DNA of 64,000 nucleotides. It comes from Sesamum alatum (taxonomy: Eukaryota > Streptophyta > Magnoliopsida > Lamiales > Pedaliaceae). Positions within the stretch are counted from its first letter, which is position 1, and every line of letters starts with the position of its first letter. Positions 51,201 to 63,121 of this stretch are shown in pieces. The notes beneath the pieces are model-generated. The model was not told where the DNA came from, made no database searches, and saw only the letters and a list, made by a program, of their open reading frames with translations. The stretch spans positions 26,627,188 through 26,691,187 of the forward strand of contig JACGWO010000012.1 of NCBI GenBank assembly GCA_034509735.1, in the 5' to 3' direction. The position numbers and the translations under genes were made by a program.

Positions 51201-51605
51201 CAACCACCTTCGGCACCTTAACCTGAACCGTCGCATTCTCCCTGGTCTTGATCAACCACGGATCACTCAAGAACTGCTCAACCCCAGCAACCTCCTGCAA
51301 GAAATCGCTCTTGCCCTTCTCGCTCCGCAATCCCCGCGGAAAACCCAGAGCGCAGAAACATATCCTCCGACTGCAAACAGACAAAAGACACAAAAGATTC
51401 GCTCAAAACTCAAAACCCACATCAAAACACACGCACAAACACACTCTCGAGTGCCCGAGAAAGTGAGAAAACAAGGACAGAAATAGATACACCAGTGGGC
51501 TGTATCCATCTATAGCTAAATATAAACAAATAAATCAAATAATGGGCTAGGTGATGAGATTAGAGAAGGGTACCAGGTAATTGGGCAAGCAACATGAAAG
51601 GCCAT
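42290..51605 (-). CDS. PHD-finger protein (At3g08020-like), copy A
   Basis: A likely nuclear chromatin-reading protein with clustered PHD/RING-like zinc fingers. Twelve exons: 51574-51605, 51016-51370, 50054-50231, 49928-49977, 49245-49337, 49078-49166, 48438-48516, 48200-48282, 46542-46620, 44368-45088, 42794-43448, 42290-42422. They give 2547 bases, 848 residues, in phase throughout. Residues 149-201 form the first finger (MCRLCYSGD, CNSCGKKYHGSCLKAW, CPFC), about 204-254 the second (ICEVCQRTGDPNKFMFC, YHCYC), 273-340 a further finger set (CCDACGRLF, CPVCLKVY, CCDICERWVHC, CPAC). Then follow a coiled segment (LEEAVQELWKRRDEADRDL), a long Lys/Ser-rich disordered region, and a short C-terminal fold (GTIMEVLEGTSM to ELGKQGIRF). 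The last intron has a GC donor (ACCTG|GCAAGT). Exon 1 codes only MAFHVACPIT plus two bases. Convergent with TAB2. Confidence 0.95.
45318..46210. mobile_element. PIF/Harbinger-like element in intron 9 of PHD copy A
   Basis: The element has 893 bases, begins GGGAGTGTTTGCGAGAGC and ends (inverted) GGGAGTGTTTGCGCGCGC. TTA is duplicated on both sides (45315-45317 and 46211-46213). Copy B has a single uninterrupted TTA at the matching site (56560-56562, GACTTAGTG), so the borders are exact. Subterminal regions are rich in AAAGTGCTTTT/AGAAGC inverted motifs. There is no transposase frame. Confidence 0.9.
47330..47450. mobile_element. Stowaway/mariner-like MITE fragment in intron 8 of PHD copy A
   Basis: CTCCCCCTATTCCAAATTGG resembles the CTCCCTCCGTTCCA terminus of Stowaway-type MITEs. 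The following text (GTGGGATGTCCAAAATTAAT) fits the same class. A matching copy lies at about 57692-57810 in the second duplicate, so the insertion predates the duplication. I did not find the other terminus. Confidence 0.35.
50924..50942 (+). repeat. Poly(C) run of 19 in intron 2 of PHD copy A
   Basis: Nineteen uninterrupted C follow ATT. The corresponding place in copy B reads ATTCCGCACTGAATC, with no run. Length is likely unreliable in any sequencing method. Confidence 0.9.
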
Positions 51606-53514
51606 AATTTGAGTGGCGGTATTCGTGTTTGGAGGGGAAAAATTAAAACTTTATTCGTTTGGGGTCTGATGGGAAAATTTTAATTGGAAATTGGAAAAAG
51701 AAATTCTGAGGTGGGAGAGAGAGAAGAGAATAGAGTCGAGAGAGAGAGGAGAGGCGTGGAGATTTGGGGATGTGGGTTGGGGCTGGTTTGTATTTTTCAG
51801 GATTATGGTGGCCAGGTGAATTTTCAAGTTTCCTCCTCTGGGTTTTAGAGAATTGTAAATTTCACCCTCAAGATGAATATTGTGGTGGTAATGGTGTTTT
51901 TCAATTTGGTCCTCTGACTTTGAATTAACTAAATTTGAGTCATCATAGTTGTTATTGTTAGAACTTATAAGGTATAATTATATTGTGCCCTTGAAGTTTG
52001 TTGCAATTACACCTATACACTTTGTGGTTTGAAAATTTATATCCAGTACCCCTGACGTTTGTTTATGTATGACAAATAAATCCCTACATTTTAAAATTTC
52101 ATTAAATTATGTACTTAACGTATGTTATAAAATTTCAAAATTAAATAACAAATTGAATATGAAATACGTGAATGCATGACTATTTACAATATTAAAATGA
52201 CCTATAGCAGCTTTTAACTATTTCCAGAAATTACACATCAATTGATTTTAGAAGTTACTGATCTTTAAATAATAATTTGTTGTCAACGGACTCCTCAGAT
52301 ATATAACATAAGATTTAAATTCTTTTTCTCTTTCAGAAAAATAAAAAACTAAGGGAATCTTGGACTATTATAATATTGTTCTTAATTATTTTATTTACAG
52401 ATACTATATTTACACACATAATCTACAGTCTGTTTACATATATTACTTGTATGTTTTACATAATTATAGAAATCACCCTAACGGCTAAAAACTAGGATAT
52501 TTTGTGTAATGACAATATTGGGGGTGTATATGTAATTTTTTTAAAAATATAGTTAATTTATGTAAATTATATTGATATTTTTTATAAATATACATCTAAC
52601 CAGTAGAAATTATTTGCATAAATTAACCATATATCTATACTAATATAAAAAGAAAAGGGCTTACACACGCACAAACAATGGTTAATGACACCACTGCACT
52701 AATTTTTTGTAAAGCCAAAAATACCCTTTAAGTGACAAGATAACTAACTTATTCAACTCCAAATTTTACATTAACTGATAAATTAATTTTCTTTTCTTTC
52801 GTTTTATAATGTAATGTATTAATGTATATACTTCACTCTAATTTATAATACATTTTAAAGTACAAATAAATATTTATTATATGCACATAAGAACGACATG
52901 CCACAACTGTTAATCAACATTAAATCGAAAAGAATTTTCGTGTCTGTTATGCCTTCCGCATGGTATGACACAAAAATTCCACCAAGTTGAGTAAGAAATC
53001 CTTATTTGCAGCACTCGTCCTCAGCTCATGAGATAAAAAAGGAACATGGCATTCCCAATCGAATATCGTTCGAGACTTAAAACTATCCCTTCTCTAGGAG
53101 ATATTCTTAGATACATGAATTCTATGACAGGCTAAGTACGAAAATGGCTGCACAAAATGACTTCAAAATTCACCTGGAGGAATTGCAAAACTTAAATTGG
53201 TAAAAGACTAAAAACATGAACTAAACTGCGTTGGTCGAACAGGATGAAATGTTGGCATGATGGCGGCAAATGAAATCAAACACAGCCTACTTTTTGAACA
53301 TAATCTGGTCGAGCAATGATTAGCAGCAGGATGGTGAGAGATGGAATAACTTGATCCAGCAAGCAAAATAGGAGCTCTTTCTTGAGGCTTCACAGACCAC
53401 AAGATGCAATTGGCTTTAAGAGATCGGGCCCATAACAGAATTAGACAATCCCTTTTTTTGTCACCGATCTTTCAATGCTTGCTCAAGAACTTGGCGTCTA
53501 TTGGAAAATCAAAA
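51606..53514. other. Region between the two PHD genes
   Basis: 51606-51960 is the promoter and 5' flank of copy A, with a GAGAGAGAGA-rich patch at 51715-51755 (also present in copy B). About 51968-52631 is a Mutator-like MITE starting near GGTATAATTATATTG, cut at its right end by a Helitron-like element (52634-52909). From 52913 the second duplicate starts, including the 3' flank of PHD copy B. No additional gene is seen. Confidence 0.55.
52634..52909 (+). mobile_element. Helitron-like element at the duplication junction
   Basis: It starts TCTATACTAATATAAAAAG after a host A. Its last 60 bases (TTAAAGTACAAATAAATATT, GACATGCCACAACTG) match the 3' end of the 62897-63121 element, with the final CTAG changed to ACTG. 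It ends three bases before the start of duplicate B. Confidence 0.55.
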
Positions 53515-56500
53515 TCAATGCTTTTGCTTCTGAGAAACAAAACGGATTCCTTGCTTCCCAAGTTCAAAATTCTTTGTATTTCCATCATCAAGAGCAATGC
53601 ATACCATCAATGTTCCCTCCAAGACTTCCATTATTGTTCCCCTATGCCTGGGGGAGCAAGAAAAGAGGAACACAATCAACATCCAACCAGCAAAGTATAT
53701 CTCCAAGAACAGATTTTTGGTGAAAAAACTGAAAATGACAAAAGGTGGGAAGGATCAGCCAAAATTCATTGGCAAATGGCAAGAGCTAGAACATTAATGC
53801 CACCCTCGGGGGCAAGGAATTCTGGTCTTGGAATGATATATCACCGAAATCACTTCAAATTGAAACTAATCAGTCCAAATTCCAAACACAATAAAAAAGA
53901 ATAAAAACTCCTACTAGCAGCAATGAGATTTTCACCTCAACCCTTCAAATCTCAGGTAGCCTGAAAGATTTTTATCTCACTTTTTCTTATATCCTCTTAA
54001 AAATTTCTGATAGACGAAAAGGGAACTTACCAGGTATTGTTGGACGACTGATGAATTTCCACTCTTTTCCCAGCAGCATCTTTGCCCAATTTCTGCAGTA
54101 TCCAATTGGCATCTGTGAAATCCTTCATGGTGTTGTCTTCATGCCATTGGGATGCGTCTCCATCACCAAGTGCTGGTCTCCTCCGTTTTGACCTTTGACC
54201 CCTCGTATAAGTTATATCCTCCTTTCCAGAAAGAGGCAAGGGATTTTGATTTCCATTATTTGAATCACTAAGAACATTTTGATTTCCGTTATTCGAGCTC
54301 TTGGGAATTCTAAACTTTAAATAAGGCTTGCGGTCCTTTGAAGATGCAGGTGACATGGAAGGCAAGCTACTATTGTCATCAATCATGTCACCAGAAACTG
54401 TAGGCCTATCTTCCCCATATTTCATTGAAGAATATTTGTTCCTCCTGTTAACTGGGACTTCCAATCCACTCCTTGCAGATGCACTGTCGCCAGTACCTCT
54501 TGTTCCTAATAAAGAATGTGTATTTTGTGGAGAAACGGATTCTAATGCATCATAAGATTCTCCACCAGTAAGTTCTGAGTTAAAGTTGGAAACTTCTGAG
54601 CTGACATTCTTGATCTTTATCAAATGGCCCTCTTTTTCTCGTAACTTGGAACTTTTCACTGGATCAGCATGATCTATTTTATGACCTGCAACTTAAAAAA
54701 CAAATACGCCACTCAACAAGGAAATACAAAGACACTATTCACAAGATGACAATGGCGACTCACAGGACAGCCATTTCTATAACTCGCATGCATACCCTTT
54801 TGATCCCCAATTTTAGTTGCAGTGAGTCATTCCAATGTACTCATGATGTTTCAGTTGACTTGTATCCTCACTTCCTAATGAAAATTGTTTAGAACATGGT
54901 ACTACATTGTCATTGGGTTCAGAAAAAAATATAACCAGCACAGTCTGGGAGTTTACCTGGAAGCATGCACGAAGCATAATCATTTTTTCAAAATTAAAAA
55001 ATAAAAAATCTAAGTTACTTCCAAGTTTAATGATTTCGCTTTCATCTCTGGAATTATTCACGCTAACTGCTACGACCATCCCTCTTTCCTTCTCTCTTAA
55101 GTTTAATTTGAAGTTGCATTAAACTAGTCAAGCCACTCCATCAAAGGTTATGTTTCTGTAGATAATACATTATATCCAACGGATAACGTAAAGGGAGTAT
55201 ATCAAACAATTTTAAACTAATCAAGGACAAAAATTAAATTTCAAAGGATTTAAAACTCTCAGAAATTTGACCATAAAGGTAGATTCCATTTACAATTTTG
55301 TTAACAGAATAAGTTTGGAGCAGAAACAGATTTTAACATGCAGTACAATCCACAAGCATGTATTCTTACATATCACTACCTAGTGAAAATCAAGTACCAA
55401 ACAGTATAATTACCAAAAAGAAGCAGTACCAAACAGTATACAGCTAATAATCACTGCTATTTTTTATTGCTACTGCACCTTTCCAGTCCGACTGGATAAC
55501 AAACCCAAAACCACTCATGTTTTATGTACCGACAAAGAAAGCATATATTCACCCAAAGTTTAACAGTTAAAACAAGAACAAATACATCCATATATCACAT
55601 AGGAGCACATACCATTTAACACGGTCAAATTGGGTCCCTGTTTAGAGCTTGAAACTTCAGATCTTGGAGGACTATGCATATTTCTATTTCGCCCACCCAA
55701 ATGTATGACAAGCTTTGGACCCTGTGCACTCTTCACAATATTGGTTCCACTGTCCTCCCCATTAGTCAAATTGTAAGGTTTACTACTCTTTATTTTGATA
55801 GTCCTGGATGTCTTAGCTCCACCAACTGTTACAACTTCGTCAACATACTTGCGTTTAGGGGGTCCTGCCTCATTAACTGAACATATGCCTTCATTTAAGA
55901 TTGCAGCAGCAGGAGAGGAAGTAGCAGGTTCACCAGAAAATTGAATTTCTTCATTCTTGTTATCACTACTATTGTATCCAAAGAATGGGTCATCAGCGTG
56001 TCCTCCAACACCTTGGTATTTGTCAGATCTACTGATAGAAGGTGTTTCATTTCCCTTTTTCTTGGCATTCTTCTTTGACGACTTTTTTCCATGTTCTTTG
56101 CTCTTTCTTGGTGATTTATCGTCCAACCCTTTAAGAGAAAACTTTAAAGAGCGGCTGTATTCATTCTTTAACAAAATAGGACCACTCTCTTCATCATCTG
56201 AAAAAGGTGAAATGTCAAAGATTTCTTCCTGTGCTGGCAACCCAGCAGCTGCCCTCAAGCTGGCTATCAAATCCCTATCAGCTTCATCTCTCCGTTTCCA
56301 AAGCTCCTGAACAGCCTCCTCAAGATTCCTAACCTGGTACAGGAGAGAGATTGAAGGAAAAACTGAAACATAGACAAAGAGAGGGTGCATGAAGAGCAAC
56401 ATTTGCCAGGGGAGATTGTAGAACTTCTCGAATATTTAAAAATATGGTTGGAGCTCCATTTTTTGGTAAATAAGATCTCATACAGGTGGTTTTGTACTGG

Positions 56501-59500
56501 TCCAGACTCCAAAGAAGCAAAAAGACTAAGAAAACTACTCTCAGCTGCTTTCCAATGACTTAGTGTATCAGTGTAGAAGATATCCACGTCTGTTTAGGGG
56601 ATATTGCTCAAGTAATAGTTGCATATGGTAGAAATTCGCAAATCTCACCTCTCTTTCATGCAAGGCATTAGAATTGTTTAGGATCGACCTTGAGTACTCA
56701 CAAAGAGATTGCAACAAATTTTATGTAACTTATTCTTGTGTTTTTTAGGGCTTCTTGTCCTCTTCTTTGTAAATCAACTTTCATTCTTAATTATTAGTTG
56801 TTCAATATAACCTATATATGTGCATACAAATATGTATATAATATGCATGGAATGCTTTCTTAGAACCAATCATGAAAGGAAGCGCACCTGGCAGCATTCC
56901 CCGCGGCATGCAGGACAAACATATTGGAGATTTCCATCAACTTGAAATTGCATGTATTTTGCATCACTGGAAAATTGTCACCAATATAATTAGAAAAGAG
57001 TCAAAATCTAGTGAAGAGCTACCGGCTACGTGTTAAGGTAAGATATGGTCGAGTCTCTGGTTAAAAAAGCAAAAATGATGTACAAATTAGACAAAAACAT
57101 CTCAAGAACAAAAGAACAAGCTTAATAATGTCATACAAGTTCTTGTCTATTATTTGTGGTGTGAGTTATAGTACAAACTCGTATAGGTCAAAGCCGAGGG
57201 ATTGTGTGGTAACTTGGGTGAAATACAGTGGGCCAAGAGAAACAAAAGTTTTAAGTTGTCACTTCTTAAACCTGCAACGCCAGTCAAAGATATACAAGCA
57301 CATTAGCCGGCTTAGGATGGCGCAAGAGCATCAAACAGAGATAGAGATGAAGGAGACAGTAGGATAAATTGAACTAGTAAGGTCATGTCTCTGTTTGGTA
57401 AGGTCCATATCCAATTAGGTGGGTACAAGTATTGCTTCGCAAAGCTGCTCCTACCTTGGTGTGCAAAAAATTGGCACTAATCTGGATTTACTTTCTTTCA
57501 GTATGTTCTAGGATTGAGTGTAATGCGCCTTCTCTCTCCCAACCAATTTTTAATCTCCTTTTATTTCTGAGGTCTGCTTCTCTTTTTAGACACAGTCCTT
57601 GTTGCTCGACCAGGCAAAAAATGTATTCATATCAGTTCAGAAATCAGCTGGCCAAAGTACGGCTGTAAGAAACCTATTTTTATAAATCTTGTTCCCCCTA
57701 TTCCAAATTGGATGTTCCTATTTCCTTTGTGGGATGTCCAAAATTAATATCTCACTTTCTAATCAGAAAAGTCTTTCCAAAAGTACCCTCTTCCATAAAG
57801 TAATAATGTGAAGCTACTCTCTCCCCACTACTTTTAAGTATAAAACTGCAAACTACCTTAAACTATAACGATTTCAAGTCTCATGTAAAACTTCAGAAGG
57901 GCACATTGAACGGGATGAGCAAGTATTGTCCCTTCCTGTATTAGCTAGAATACGTTATACACACCCAATCTTATTCTTTTAATATTCGAGCAGTTGCAGT
58001 TGTCAGAAACTAAGGAAATGAAAAGTGTTTCTCTTCCAGATAAGTAGGGAAGCAAGAAAATCAGTATGGCTTGACAGAAACCACAACCCCACCCCCCCCA
58101 CCCCCGCCCACCCACCCACCACCACCACCACCACCACCTAAGAGGAGGTAGGCAAGAAAAGTCTCTCAATCTGGTTGCTTAAAATTCAACGTGCTCGTTC
58201 GAACAGTATTTCTAAGATGAAGAGATACCAACAAGTAGCATTTTACTTCTAACTTCTAAGCAAGACAAAATCAACTTTTAACTGTTTGAATTAAAAATCA
58301 TCACAGCTACATGGCACTAAAATAATTCTTCAAAGAACAAGCAACTCATAATATAAATCTAACGGTAACAGAACAAGGTAATAGCAAAGCACAGCCAGAC
58401 ACATCAGTGCTGAACTAGAGTTCCCCTACATACAGCTTAAAACTTTTTTGAAGTTGAGTATTGCTCGTTAGAACATAAATAGCACACAGCTAAAAGTTTA
58501 TACCTGGTCACATAACAGAAAGGACAGTGCAATTATAAGAACCAGACAGAACCTACATACAAAAAAAGTAAGGAACAGGAACTAGAGAAAAACCTGATTC
58601 CATCACAGGGACAGTGCACCCAGCGTTCGCAGATATCACAGCAAACCATAGGAGTTGACTCAGAATCTCTATAGACCTGCAGTGTTTAAATTTGAAATTA
58701 ATAAGTAATTCACTGGTGCAGCTTCAACAAGCTGGTATTTCACGCATTCATGTCATGCATGGGGATAACTTCTTGCAAAGGCAAACTGAGACACAAATAA
58801 ATAAACTAACAAGTCAGGCACTAAATTTTACCTTCAAACAAACAGGGCAATAATTTCCCTTAACAAACAATCTTCCACAAGCATCACAACACGTATACCC
58901 CAAAAACCACCTGCAGCATTTCAGATTGAAGTCAATGAGAAATGGAATGCTTTCCACTTGCATCATTCTTTTACTTTTCTTTTCTGTTTTCATTTTCTTT
59001 TTGCGTGGGTGGTTGGAGGGTGTATTTTCTCACATTAAAAGTTCAAAAAGTACAATCAACCTCCTTGCCACCATAATTACTGATCTAATAAATACTGAAG
59101 GTAAAAATTTATTCATCAATCAGAATTTTCTGTAAGAGAACATCTCCAATTTCTTTATTAAGTAGGTATATCCACATTACATGAAACTACAACAGACGTG
59201 TATGAAATCATCAAACCAACTCAGGATAATGTTAGTAGAAGCAGGTTAATCGTAAAAAATTCCAATTCGCCAAACCACAAGAGATGCTACACCCAAATCC
59301 CCTAACATGCATAAAAGCACATAATAAATAGCAAATCGAAAATTCCAAGACAATGAGGGAGTTGAGATCCGTGTTATAAAGGTGCCATTCTATAATCCAA
59401 CAGCAAACAGTTGCCAGAACCACCAAAAGAATTGCAAGAATGTAAGACAAAGCATAACTAGAATTTAGTGCTCAAAACCCATACCTTAAACTTAGGCCAT

Positions 59501-62500
59501 TTCCAGGGACAGAAGAACCACAGCTGTGACACTTTGTATGTTTTGGACATAAATAAGGCCCATGGCCAACATTCTACATATGTTACAAGAGAAACATATG
59601 AGTTAACTGATTGTCAGGTACAATCACAAGGATAAGAATCCACAGTGCACCTTATGTGGAGGTTGCTGACAGTAGCAGTGGTATGCGCCATCACACCTTT
59701 TACAGAACATAAACTTATTTGGATCTCCAGTTCTTTGACAGACCTAAAGTAACCACAGTGCAAAGACGCATCAAGGCGAGGATAGGAAGCAGCATCATTT
59801 CATCAACCTCCAAAAATTATCAAAGGCTAGATGGGGATACCAACCAGCTATTTCTATCAAACAAATGTTAACAACAAAGTGTCCTCACACATGCCACTAA
59901 TGTACTTCTCCTTTTTTCCTGCACATGGGAGCATGTATTTGCCTCTTCATGTATGCCTCATGCTTAATTATCTCCCACTAAACTTCTCATATCACAATCT
60001 TTGAACATCAGAGCATATCATTACTCAATTATGGCGCAATGCCACTTTCTTTGAACAAGTTACTTGAAATATTTGGCAAGACAGTCATTTCTCAAATGAT
60101 ATTATCATCTCCAACCGACAAATTTTTAATTATACTCATTTTCTGTAGAACCTTCATTCAGATGTGATTAACAATAGAATAGAATGTTGCCCCGAAATCA
60201 TACGGAATAAAATGTCAGATATCACGATCTCACAGAAAGAATAACTTCACTATAGTGCATAAGATATCTATATTACCTCACATATTCTGCATAAGGGGCA
60301 AGTCCAAGAACTCCAGTGAAAAAGATCTGTTGCGAAGATTTTGTTAGTAAATGTACAAGCATTTAATCAGTAACTTGTTGGAGCCACAAAACTCAAAAGG
60401 ACCTCTATTTTGAGACCAAGCTTTAAGACAGCTCCCATGATACTTCTTGCCACAACTATTGCAAGATAGCATCTTCCTTGCCCTTTCGCTTCCTTCATTG
60501 TCCCCAGAATAGCACAGCCTGCACATTACTTTGGCATTAGACTGGCCTTTCTCTTCACCAGCAGCATCTTTCGCGGAAACCTGCTTGATAACTAAATTGA
60601 TAAGAACCTCAAAGCATTTAATAGCCGAATAATTAAAGCTCATTTTGTCTTTCCATGGTATCATCCCTACACATGCATGACAAAAATTCCAAATGCATTA
60701 CATAAAGAAAATTTTGAGATAGTAAAACTAAGCATCATCATGAATTATGCGGGTTCCAACCCAAGAACATGTGTACATGCTCACAGGCATTGGTACGTAT
60801 TAATTTATATATATACCAAAATATTAATAAATGCCATAAGTTGGTCTTACTAAAAGGATCAATGGGGCATATAGAAATGAAAAGCACGTCATCCATAATA
60901 GTCATTCTCATTGATACAGTACAGGTGCTAAATTGACTCCTTCTCTGGCAGGCAAAGGAGTGATTTGAGCCAAATCTATCTAAATATCGAAGTAATCAAC
61001 TATCATAGTGTAAAAAGCAATCGTACAACATCAACAATACCCATTATGTGTCATCTCCGGCACTGTTATACCTTCTAAAATGCAGAGCCAATGTACATAA
61101 AATCAGCAAATGCATCAAGTCCCCTAAAACTTCTTCCTCAACAAACCTAAAAGTCTTAAATTTGGTCAGCAAGCTGAAATTTACTGAAGTAGAATATAAG
61201 GCCATAGACATGAATAAGAAAGTCCCTGTTGCATCCCACTCTTGGGGGAAGGAATCTCATGCCGACAGCTTCTAAGGAACAACATAATATGCAAGCCGAG
61301 ACCATGTTAACAATAATGTGACAACTGCCAATAACTAGTGTTGTCATCCTGTAAATAAATAATTTCCAAAGGAGCTCTTACATCGAGGATATACTCATCC
61401 ATTTGAAGACAAAACCAATGGCTGAACAAATAGATGAGAACATACTAAAAATCTGCATAAGCATTCCTATTCCAACAATGCAACAGAAAACTCGCCAGCA
61501 ACCACTTTAATGCATTCGCTAAGACCAGACTTTTGTATGAATCTGAACAACATTTAGCAAAAACTCTCCACGTGCTACTTCAGGTGGTATGGCCCTCAAG
61601 TGCAACAAGCGGTCACCCAAGGTGATGTGGCCTTAAATCGTTACGCGGGGCAAGTTCAAGTCAACAATAAAACGCATAACGAGAAAATGCATGAGGCATA
61701 GGGCAGCTAATGTAGACCAAACAGTTCAAACTAACAGGAAACATAGGATAAACCTGGCACTCCATTAACCCCCTCTCATAAACACAAATGGATAAAATCC
61801 CCTGGCAGAATAAACATGTAAACTCAAGCACTTGAAATGTTTGAACCATCACACGCTACTAATTCCGCACTGAATCTTAAACAGAAAACACAGAATGTCA
61901 ACCACAATGAGCAATAAGAATAGCAGCTCACAAGAGGCCTTACCACAAGATCACCAGACTCAAACTTCCTCGCGTAATCCTCGGCCACCATTGACTCAGC
62001 AGCAGCTTGTTTCTGCAGCGCCGCCCTCTTCAGCTGGGCTGAAGCTGCAGAGACAGCCGCCTCCTCAGCCCCAACCCCCACAGCAGAAACCGCCGAAAAT
62101 TGCGGCGGCGGCGGCGGAGCGGCAATAGCAACCACCTTCGGCACCTTAACCTGAACCGTCGCATTCTCCCTGGTCTTGATCAACCACGGATCACTCAAGA
62201 ACTGCTCAACCCCAGCAACCTCCTGCAAGAAATCGCTCTTGCCCTTCTCGCTCCGCAATCCCCGCGAAAACCCCAGAGCGCAGAAACATATCCTCCGACT
62301 GCAAACAGACAAAAGACACAAAAGATTCGCTCAAAACTCAAAACCCACATCAAAACACACGCACAAACACACTCTCGAGTGCCCGATAAAGAGAGAAAAC
62401 AAGGACAGAAATAGATACACAAGTGGGCTGCATCCATCTATAGCTAAATATAAACAAATAAATCAAATAATGGGCTAGGTGATGAGATTAGAGAAGGGTA

Positions 62501-62533
62501 CCAGGTAATTGGGCAAGCAACATGAAAGGCCAT
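53515..62533 (-). CDS. PHD-finger protein (At3g08020-like), copy B
   Basis: Second complete copy of the PHD gene. Exons: 62502-62533, 61944-62298, 60403-60580, 60277-60326, 59651-59743, 59485-59573, 58832-58910, 58594-58676, 56888-56966, 55613-56333, 54031-54685, 53515-53647. Each exon has exactly the length of its copy A partner, giving 848 residues. By eye I count about 19 amino-acid differences. Only one lies within the zinc-finger block (CPLC in B, CPFC in A). Most are in the disordered region and in the Ala/Pro-rich N-terminal part (GFSRG, VVAIAA, GAEEAAV). The last intron uses a normal GT donor (ACCTG|GTAAGT) where copy A has GC. No stop or frameshift is present, so both copies look functional. 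The promoter flank up to about 62890 is also duplicated. Confidence 0.95.
58084..58139 (+). repeat. C-rich (CCA)n expansion in intron 8 of PHD copy B
   Basis: ACCCC-type repeats run into eight CAC/ACC units. Copy A has only a short CCCCTACCACCAAC here. The glycine/tryptophan frame read on the minus strand is an artefact of this repeat. Confidence 0.9.
61190..61785. other. About 600 bases present only in intron 2 of PHD copy B
   Basis: In copy A, TTTACTGAAG joins directly to CACAAAAG; in copy B about 600 bases lie between. The segment has mixed composition (TAGAATATAAGGCC to CCCCTCTCATAAA). I see no terminal repeats, target duplication or coding domain, so a deletion from copy A is at least as likely as an insertion into B. 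Confidence 0.7.
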
Positions 62534-62896
62534 AATTTGAGTGGCGGTATTCGTGTTTGGAGGGGAAAAATTAAAACTTTATTCGTTTGGGGTCTGATGG
62601 GAAAATTTTAATTGGAAATTGGAAAAAGAAATTCTGAGGTGGGAGAGAGAGAAGAGAATAGAGTCGAGAGAGAGACGAGAGGCGTGGAGATTTGGGGATG
62701 TGGGTTGGGGCTGGTTTGTATTTTTCAGGATTATGGTGGCCGGGTGAATTTTTCAAGTTTCCTCCTCTGGCTTTTAGAGAATTGTAAATTTCACCCACAA
62801 GATGAATACTGTGGTGGTAATGGTGTTTTTCAATTTGGTCCTCTAACTTTGAATTAAATAAATTTGAGTCATTATAGTTGTTATTGTTATAGTTTA

Positions 62897-63121
62897 CTAG
62901 TCGGCGTGGCATGTCGTCCCTGCGTGCATAAAATAAATAATATTTCATACTTTAAAATATATTATAACACACTTTAAAAAAAAGAAGAATATGAGAAAAG
63001 GAAATAAAAAAAAAAGAAACTAATTTTGAGGTATTATAGGCATAATAAAAATTTGGTGTCGCGGTGTAAGTAACCGCCTTTTGTGAGTGAAAACGATGAT
63101 TTCTTTATATATTAGTATAGA
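62897..63121 (-). mobile_element. Helitron-like element with exact borders (225 bases)
   Basis: On the minus strand it starts TCTATACTAATATATAAAG and ends GACATGCCACGCCGACTAG. Copy A of the duplication preserves the empty site (AGAACTTA|TAAGGTA near 51970). Copy B reads AGTTTA, then the element, then TAAGGGA. Insertion was between A and T with no duplication of target bases, the Helitron hallmark. It inserted after the segmental duplication or was absent from the copied lineage. Confidence 0.8.

Larger units (their letters stand above)
41567..52110. repeat. Segmental tandem duplication, copy A
   Basis: This block is repeated in direct orientation at 52913-63262. Homology begins at ATCAACATTAAATCG and fades at about 52110, inside a shared MITE terminus. 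It contains one complete PHD-finger gene. Copy A carries a PIF/Harbinger insertion (45318-46210) and a 19-base C run (50924-50942) that copy B lacks. Confidence 0.95.

Noticed and set aside
51172..51486. Plus-strand frames of about 100 codons over 51.0-51.5 kb and 61.9-62.4 kb
   Set aside because: They lie antisense to PHD exon 2, which is GC-rich and has few stops on either strand. They end in His/Lys-rich low complexity and match nothing.
58080..58140. Short C-rich repeats as a possible CRISPR or coding repeat
   Set aside because: It is a simple microsatellite in a plant intron; there are no spacers.
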